From assembly GCA_965261535.1 (NCBI GenBank), contig OZ253469.1, positions 3,658,001 through 3,722,000 on the forward strand: a stretch of 64,000 nt of DNA, given 5' to 3'. The DNA is from VXNE01 sp965261535 (GTDB lineage: Bacteria; Pseudomonadota; Gammaproteobacteria; Pseudomonadales; Azotimanducaceae). Below the pieces are notes generated by a model. That model was given only the letters and a program-made list of their open reading frames with translations, made no database searches and had not been told where the DNA came from. Each line of letters begins with the position of its first letter. The stretch's first letter is position 1. The position numbers and the translations under genes were made by a program. Shown in pieces: positions 59,821 to 64,000 of this stretch.

Positions 59821-61068
59821 TCAAGCGAACCGCCCACGCCAATCGTGCAAGGGCACGAATCGCCCTTCATCAACGACGGTGTAGTAGACCTTCTGCAGCC
59901 CCTGACGGCGGGCGGGACCGAACGACACGCGTTCCTCTATGCCGAGGTCGTAATCCTTGATCGTGAATACGGCGCTGGACAGATGCTCGCGTGAAGGGGC
60001 GTCGCCCAATCGCCGCAGCACTTCCACCATGAGCTTGGCGTCAAGGAAACCTTCGAGGCTGACGAAGCTGTGGGGGAACGGCGTATACGCTTCCTTCACC
60101 AGTTCGGCTGGGACTTGCGGATCGTAGCGCCGCATCAGTTCGCGGTACTCCTGCACCGCCGCGATGGAGACGGACTCGTAGCTCGGCACGACCTGGGAAT
60201 TCACCAGCAGGTCCGTGTATTGCCGGCTGTCCTCTCGCCCCTCGGTGAGCAGCTTGAGGAGATTCTCGCTGCCGACGAACGACAGGTTGGCGATAGGTAC
60301 GCGCAGCCCGAGATCGACGGCATCGCGCGCGAACGCCGCGCAGGCGGCATAAGCCCCGATGCATATCACCGCGTCCGGTTCTGCCGGCTGGAGTATTTCG
60401 ACCTGTTTTCGCATGGTGCCGCTAAATTTCGCGCCGCGCCGGTACGTCGCTTCCCCGGCGATGCGCTCGCCGTGACGCTTGAGCGCCGTTCTTACCCCGG
60501 CCCAGCCGCCCCGTCCGTAGGCGTCGGCTTGATAGAACACCGCAATGTTTCTTTTGCCGATGCCGACGAAATTGTCGACCAGGCCGGCCGTCTCCTGGCG
60601 ATAGGACGCGCGCAGGTTGAACGCGAAGTCGCCGTACGGCGGCTCGCGCTGGGGTTGCGCGCCGGTGAACGGGAAGAACAGGTAGATGTTCCGGTCCTGG
60701 AACTTCTTGAGCATTGGCAGGACGCGGGTCACCGTCGGGGTGCCCACGTAGCCGAAGAGCAGGAAGACGTTGTCTTCCAGCATGAGCGTCATGGTGTTCT
60801 TGACGGAAGGATCCGGCTGATAGCCGTCGTCATAGGTCTTGATGGATATGCGACGGCCGCGAACGCCGCCCTGGTTGTTGACGTGCTGAAAGTAGGCGCT
60901 GGCGCCCCGGTACAGCTCTATCCCCAGCCCCCGCGACGGTCCGGAGAACGCGGCCGACATGCCAAGCGTGATTTCCGTATCGGTAACGCCGGAAAGCGCG
61001 GGTTCCGCTCCAACGGCCCCGACGACGCTTCCTCCGACACCGTACAGAATGAGCGATCGCCTGTTCAC
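59821..61068 (-). CDS. Leu/Ile/Val-type periplasmic binding protein (Peripla_BP_6)
   Basis: The 415-residue protein has a short signal segment (LILYGVGGSVVGAVGAEPAL) and a branched-chain amino acid-type fold. It carries EITLGMSAAFSGPSRGLGIE, then LLFGYVGTPTVTRVLPMLKK, VFYQADAYGRGGWAGVRTAL and LEGFLDAKLMVEVLRRLG. No permease or ATPase genes are adjacent. The next gene encodes a HAMP sensor, so it may deliver a ligand signal rather than transport. Ligand unknown: small amino or carboxylic acid is typical. Confidence 0.87.
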   Translation of the reverse strand: MNRRSLILYGVGGSVVGAVGAEPALSGVTDTEITLGMSAAFSGPSRGLGIELYRGASAYFQHVNNQGGVRGRRISIKTYDDGYQPDPSVKNTMTLMLEDNVFLLFGYVGTPTVTRVLPMLKKFQDRNIYLFFPFTGAQPQREPPYGDFAFNLRASYRQETAGLVDNFVGIGKRNIAVFYQADAYGRGGWAGVRTALKRHGERIAGEATYRRGAKFSGTMRKQVEILQPAEPDAVICIGAYAACAAFARDAVDLGLRVPIANLSFVGSENLLKLLTEGREDSRQYTDLLVNSQVVPSYESVSIAAVQEYRELMRRYDPQVPAELVKEAYTPFPHSFVSLEGFLDAKLMVEVLRRLGDAPSREHLSSAVFTIKDYDLGIEERVSFGPARRQGLQKVYYTVVDEGRFVPLHDWRGRFA

Positions 61069-61298
61069 GAGATCACGGTGCGAAAGCGCAAGTTTCGACG
61101 GGCGAAATCGAACGATGCTCCCTCACGAAGCCGCAAATACGATCGCCCCTGTCGTACTTCGAAGACCGGATTTGTGCCCCATGCCGTACGATGCGTCAGC
61201 AAGGGTCATGTTGGCTATCGCTGCCCGTGGTTGTCAAGACGGACGCGCGGACTGCCTCGTGGGTTGCGGTTTGCCGAACGGTGCGCCGAATGGTTCGC

Positions 61299-62117
61299 CT
61301 ATAGCCCGGCTTCCGCGATCGCCGCTGCCAGTGCGTCGACTCCTCTCCGGTAGGCGTCGCTGTTGGCATAGCGTGTGCTCACGATTAGACGTGCGGTGCC
61401 GGCTTCGGCAAAGTCTCGCAAACGTTTCGCGGCCGCCGCGGTGTCGTTCAATGGCAAGCCTCCCATGACCACTATCTCGCCCACTGGCCGCCCCGCGACA
61501 GCGCAGAATTCCGCGTATTGGGCGCGCGCCTCGGGGAGCTGCTCCGGCGTCATTGCCGTCGGCAGCCATCCGTCGCCATACCTGGCGGCGCGTTGCAGGG
61601 CGTGAGGCGCGGCGCCGCCAACGTAGATGGGCGGACGCGCGGGACGGGGCCTGAACAGGAACGGTTGGCCGTTCGCCGTGACCTCATCGTGATCGAAACA
61701 GTCGCGAATGAAGGCCAGGGTCTGGTCCGATATGCGTCCGCGGCGGCGGCGGTCGACGCCCAGCGCGCGGAACTCCTCCTCCATCCAGCCGAGGCCGACG
61801 CCCAGCAGCAGTCTCTCGCCGGAAAGTTCCTGCAAGCTCGCGATCTGTTTCGTGAGGGGCAGGGCCGGTCGGTACGGAAGGTTGAGTACGCTGACGCCGA
61901 GCCGAATGGTTTGGGTGCCTCCAGCCAGCCACGCGAGGGCGATGAGGGGGTCCACGTAGCGTCCGTTGGAGCCTTGGGCATTCTGCGGCGGGATGGCGAT
62001 GTGATCCGTGACCCAGACGGACTCCAGGCCGGCGGCTTCGGCCGCGCGGGCGCAGGCCGCCATTGTCGCTGGAGTCGACTGTTCGCCCATGTTGCGCAAG
62101 ATAGCTCCGATGTGCAT
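61299..62117 (-). CDS. LLM-class F420-dependent oxidoreductase
   Basis: The 272-residue LLM barrel starts MHIGAILRNMGEQSTPATMA and shows ESVWVTDHIAIPPQNAQGSN, TIRLGVSVLNLPYRPALPLT, LLLGVGLGWMEEEFRALGVD and RPPIYVGGAAPHALQRAARY. This is the TIGR03619-type subfamily. Cofactor F420 is inferred from family; the substrate is unknown. The 230-bp interval upstream contains no gene. Fifth LLM protein of the window. Confidence 0.88.
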   Translation of the reverse strand: MHIGAILRNMGEQSTPATMAACARAAEAAGLESVWVTDHIAIPPQNAQGSNGRYVDPLIALAWLAGGTQTIRLGVSVLNLPYRPALPLTKQIASLQELSGERLLLGVGLGWMEEEFRALGVDRRRRGRISDQTLAFIRDCFDHDEVTANGQPFLFRPRPARPPIYVGGAAPHALQRAARYGDGWLPTAMTPEQLPEARAQYAEFCAVAGRPVGEIVVMGGLPLNDTAAAAKRLRDFAEAGTARLIVSTRYANSDAYRRGVDALAAAIAEAGL

Positions 62118-62154
62118 TCGTCAAGGCCCTCCGATAGCGGTTGCGATAATTGGG

Positions 62155-62661
62155 CTAGTTCGGTTTTCTTGCCAGGTCGATCACGGTCGCCTCCTGCGAT
62201 AACTTGCCGTCCTCCATGCTGTACCAGTACGTGGTGATGTGGTCGGGACCGTGCAGCCGGTATTCGGCCTGGTGCATGTGCATGGCGTCTTCGGAGGGCA
62301 GATTGGTGATGCTTTCGAAGCGCAGCTCGAGGCGGTCTTCGCCAGCCGGCACGATTTCCAGGCGCGGCTGGCTGCCGGCACCGCAATAGTGCGTCATCAA
62401 CACGCGATCACCGTCCGCGTGGTACACGTTGAGCATTTCGTGCTCGCCGCCCGGCATCATGACCTCACTCACCGCCGAACCGTTCGCCGTGTGTTTGAAG
62501 ACAGCGGCGACCACGCCGGTGTCTACCCCGTCCTTGTCCAGCAGGGTCCATTCCCCTTCGAGCGCGGTGAGCGTTGCCATGACTCCCTTTGCGTCCGCGC
62601 TGGCGTTGCCACCCGATAACGCGAGTAACCCCGCAACTACGATTGCCGCACACTGTTTCAC
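62155..62661 (-). CDS. Exported beta-rich protein, DUF1579-like
   Basis: The 168-residue protein has a signal peptide (AAIVVAGLLALSGGNASADA). Its mature region looks like a small lipocalin-type barrel: LTALEGEWTLLDKDGVDTG, NGSAVSEVMMPGGEHEMLNV, HYCGAGSQPRLEIVPAGEDR and YRLHGPDHITTYWYSMEDGK. This resembles proteins annotated as DUF1579-like. Binding of a small ligand is plausible. It is a single gene between an LLM oxidoreductase and the carboxyltransferase. Confidence 0.7.
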   Translation of the reverse strand: MKQCAAIVVAGLLALSGGNASADAKGVMATLTALEGEWTLLDKDGVDTGVVAAVFKHTANGSAVSEVMMPGGEHEMLNVYHADGDRVLMTHYCGAGSQPRLEIVPAGEDRLELRFESITNLPSEDAMHMHQAEYRLHGPDHITTYWYSMEDGKLSQEATVIDLARKPN

Positions 62662-62733
62662 GATTGTTCTCCTTTCAAATTTTGGCGTGACGATGGTATC
62701 CCGCGCTTCCCCGCACTGTCAGCCGACCTTTGG

Positions 62734-64000
62734 CTACCAAGTGTCGATGTAAGGATACTTCTTCTCCGTGCGCGGTGGGACCGGCGGCAGCCGGCGCAGG
62801 CTGCTCGCGATCCAGTCGCGGGTGTCGGCGGGGTCGATCACATCGTCCAGGCCGCCCCCGACGCCGGCGTTGATGGCCTTGGCGCCCTCGTAGGCGGCGG
62901 CGACGCGGCGTTCGAACTCCAGGCGACGTTCTTCGGCGTCCTCTATGGCGGCGAGTTCCTTGCGGTAGCCTAGCTTTACCGCACCTTCGATGTTCATGCC
63001 GGCGAACTCCGCGGTCGGCCAGGCGACTGTGAAAAAGCCGACCAGCGAACTCGCGCCGCACATCGCCTGCACGCCAAGCCCGTAGGCCTTGCGCACGACC
63101 ACGCCGAACAGCGGTGTCGTCAGGTTCGCGCCAGCGTTGAACATCCGCACGCAATGGCGAACCAGCGCGGTGCGCTCGACGTCCGGTCCGACCATCATTC
63201 CCGGGCAGTCCATCAGGCTCAGCACGGGTATGTCGAAGGCATCGCAGAGTTGGATGAAACGCGCCCCCTTGTCGGCGGCATCGGAGTCGATGGCGCCCGC
63301 GAGATGGTGCGGGTTGTTCGCGATGACGCCCATGGGACGTCCTTCGACGCGAATGAAAGCGGTGATTACGCCGATGCCGAACTTCTCGCGAATCTCCAGC
63401 ACGGAACCGACGTCCGCGATGGTGTGGACGATCTCGCGCATGTCGTAAAGGCGCAGCCGGTTCTCGGGAACGATATGGCGCAACCGCCGCTGATCCGGAG
63501 CTTCCCAGGTGTCGAGGCTGCCCTGGAAATAGGAGAGGTACTTCTTCGCCACTTCGACCGCCTCTTCCTCGTCCTTCGCGAGGATGTCCACGACGCCGTT
63601 CGGCACCTGGAAGGACATCGGTCCGACTTCCTCCGGCGTGTAGATGCCCAGGCCCCCGCCCTCGATCATGGCGGGGCCGCCCATGGCTACCGTGGTGCGC
63701 CGGGTCGCGATGATGACGTCGCAGCACGCCACCAGGGCGGTGTTGCCGGCGAAGGTGCGGCCGTTGATGACGCTGACGAGAGGCACGAGTCCCGACAGCT
63801 TCGAGAACTGGGTAAACGTGTGGGTATCGAACGCTACGCCGGGCCCCTTCTTGTCGTCGCCCGGGCGACCGCCGCCGCCCTCTCCAAACAGGATGAGCGG
63901 GATACGAAACCGGCTCGCGAGTTCGAACATGCGATCCTGCTTGTAGTGATTGCGCCCGCCCTGGGTGCCGGCTAGCACCGTGTAGTCGTAGTGGACGACC
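62734..64000 (-). CDS. Acyl-CoA carboxylase carboxyltransferase subunit, C-terminal part
   Basis: The minus-strand frame is open beyond the right edge, so the N-terminus is missing. The visible ~420 residues include LILFGEGGGGRPGDD, ISVING-like VPLVSVINGRTFAGNTALVA, IVPENRLRLYDMREIVHTIA and LSLMDCPGMMVGPDVER. The rest, VVRKAYGLGVQAMCGASSLV to the end DWIASSLRRLPPVPPRTEKK, follows propionyl/methylcrotonyl-CoA carboxylase beta subunits. These form the second half-reaction, carboxylation of an acyl-CoA from biotin. The biotin subunit is probably upstream, outside the window. Confidence 0.9.
   Translation of the reverse strand, partial: VVHYDYTVLAGTQGGRNHYKQDRMFELASRFRIPLILFGEGGGGRPGDDKKGPGVAFDTHTFTQFSKLSGLVPLVSVINGRTFAGNTALVACCDVIIATRRTTVAMGGPAMIEGGGLGIYTPEEVGPMSFQVPNGVVDILAKDEEEAVEVAKKYLSYFQGSLDTWEAPDQRRLRHIVPENRLRLYDMREIVHTIADVGSVLEIREKFGIGVITAFIRVEGRPMGVIANNPHHLAGAIDSDAADKGARFIQLCDAFDIPVLSLMDCPGMMVGPDVERTALVRHCVRMFNAGANLTTPLFGVVVRKAYGLGVQAMCGASSLVGFFTVAWPTAEFAGMNIEGAVKLGYRKELAAIEDAEERRLEFERRVAAAYEGAKAINAGVGGGLDDVIDPADTRDWIASSLRRLPPVPPRTEKKYPYIDTW

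Overview
This 64-kb, GC-rich, gene-dense window looks like the chromosome of a gammaproteobacterium, probably an uncultivated environmental lineage (inference). The grounds are the YjfI/YjfJ(PspA)/YjfK/DUF350 cluster, RecQ with HRDC, Lon, a Coq4-like protein, a BamA/TamA-type outer-membrane protein, an NAD-linked molybdenum formate dehydrogenase and frequent GTG/TTG starts. No rRNA, tRNA, IS transposase, integrase or CRISPR array was recognised. Several loci are decayed: an acyl-CoA dehydrogenase pair, a ParA, a MazE-like antitoxin and a Gfo/Idh oxidoreductase.

1-15.4 kb: the 3' end of a CreD-like gene, a CaiB/BaiF CoA-transferase and recQ precede a minus-strand membrane-stress and polyamine cluster. 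Its genes are SpeD, a lipoprotein, a DUF350 protein and a membrane-anchored aminopropyltransferase, then YjfI, PspA/YjfJ, YjfK, a small basic protein and a K+ channel. A block holding an ABC exporter, an orphan antitoxin, a ParA with an in-frame amber codon and a SAP-like protein separates the two halves.

15.4-36.5 kb: mostly metabolic and housekeeping genes. They include acylphosphatase, two cytochromes P450, a DUF3179 protein, two small membrane proteins, a stand-alone ClpX-type zinc finger, an all-alpha dUTPase, a collapsed acyl-CoA dehydrogenase pair, lon behind a sigma32-like promoter, a BNR-repeat protein, an enoyl-CoA hydratase with a secreted cyclase, a GNAT, a frameshifted antitoxin with an intact MazF, a YejA-like binding protein, a divergent Coq4 homologue, an F420-type LLM oxidoreductase and a BamA-like protein. 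A ~98-bp intergenic repeat occurs at 4.6 kb and, inverted, at 33.3 kb.

36.5-48.7 kb: a ThDP enzyme, an arsenate-reductase-like phosphatase, three more LLM oxidoreductases (two are tandem duplicates), a CmcJ-like oxygenase and an Ldh2-family dehydrogenase. Two accessory insertions stand out. One is an AlbA/HATPase gene lacking most of its AlbA domain and bracketed by direct repeats whose motifs have identical spacing. The other is an RloA/RloB (AbiL-like) defence pair with a palindromic operator next to its promoter.

48.7-64 kb: a formate dehydrogenase operon (fdsG-fdsB-fdsA-fdhD-mobA). The 3' end of fdsG has grown by an in-frame array of 45-bp units, each containing a perfect DNA hairpin, and the stop codon sits in the loop of the last hairpin. 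Downstream are an enoyl-CoA hydratase, an alpha/beta hydrolase, an OFA-type anion transporter, a periplasmic binding protein paired with a membrane sensor that has no output domain, a fifth LLM oxidoreductase, and a carboxyltransferase that runs off the right edge.
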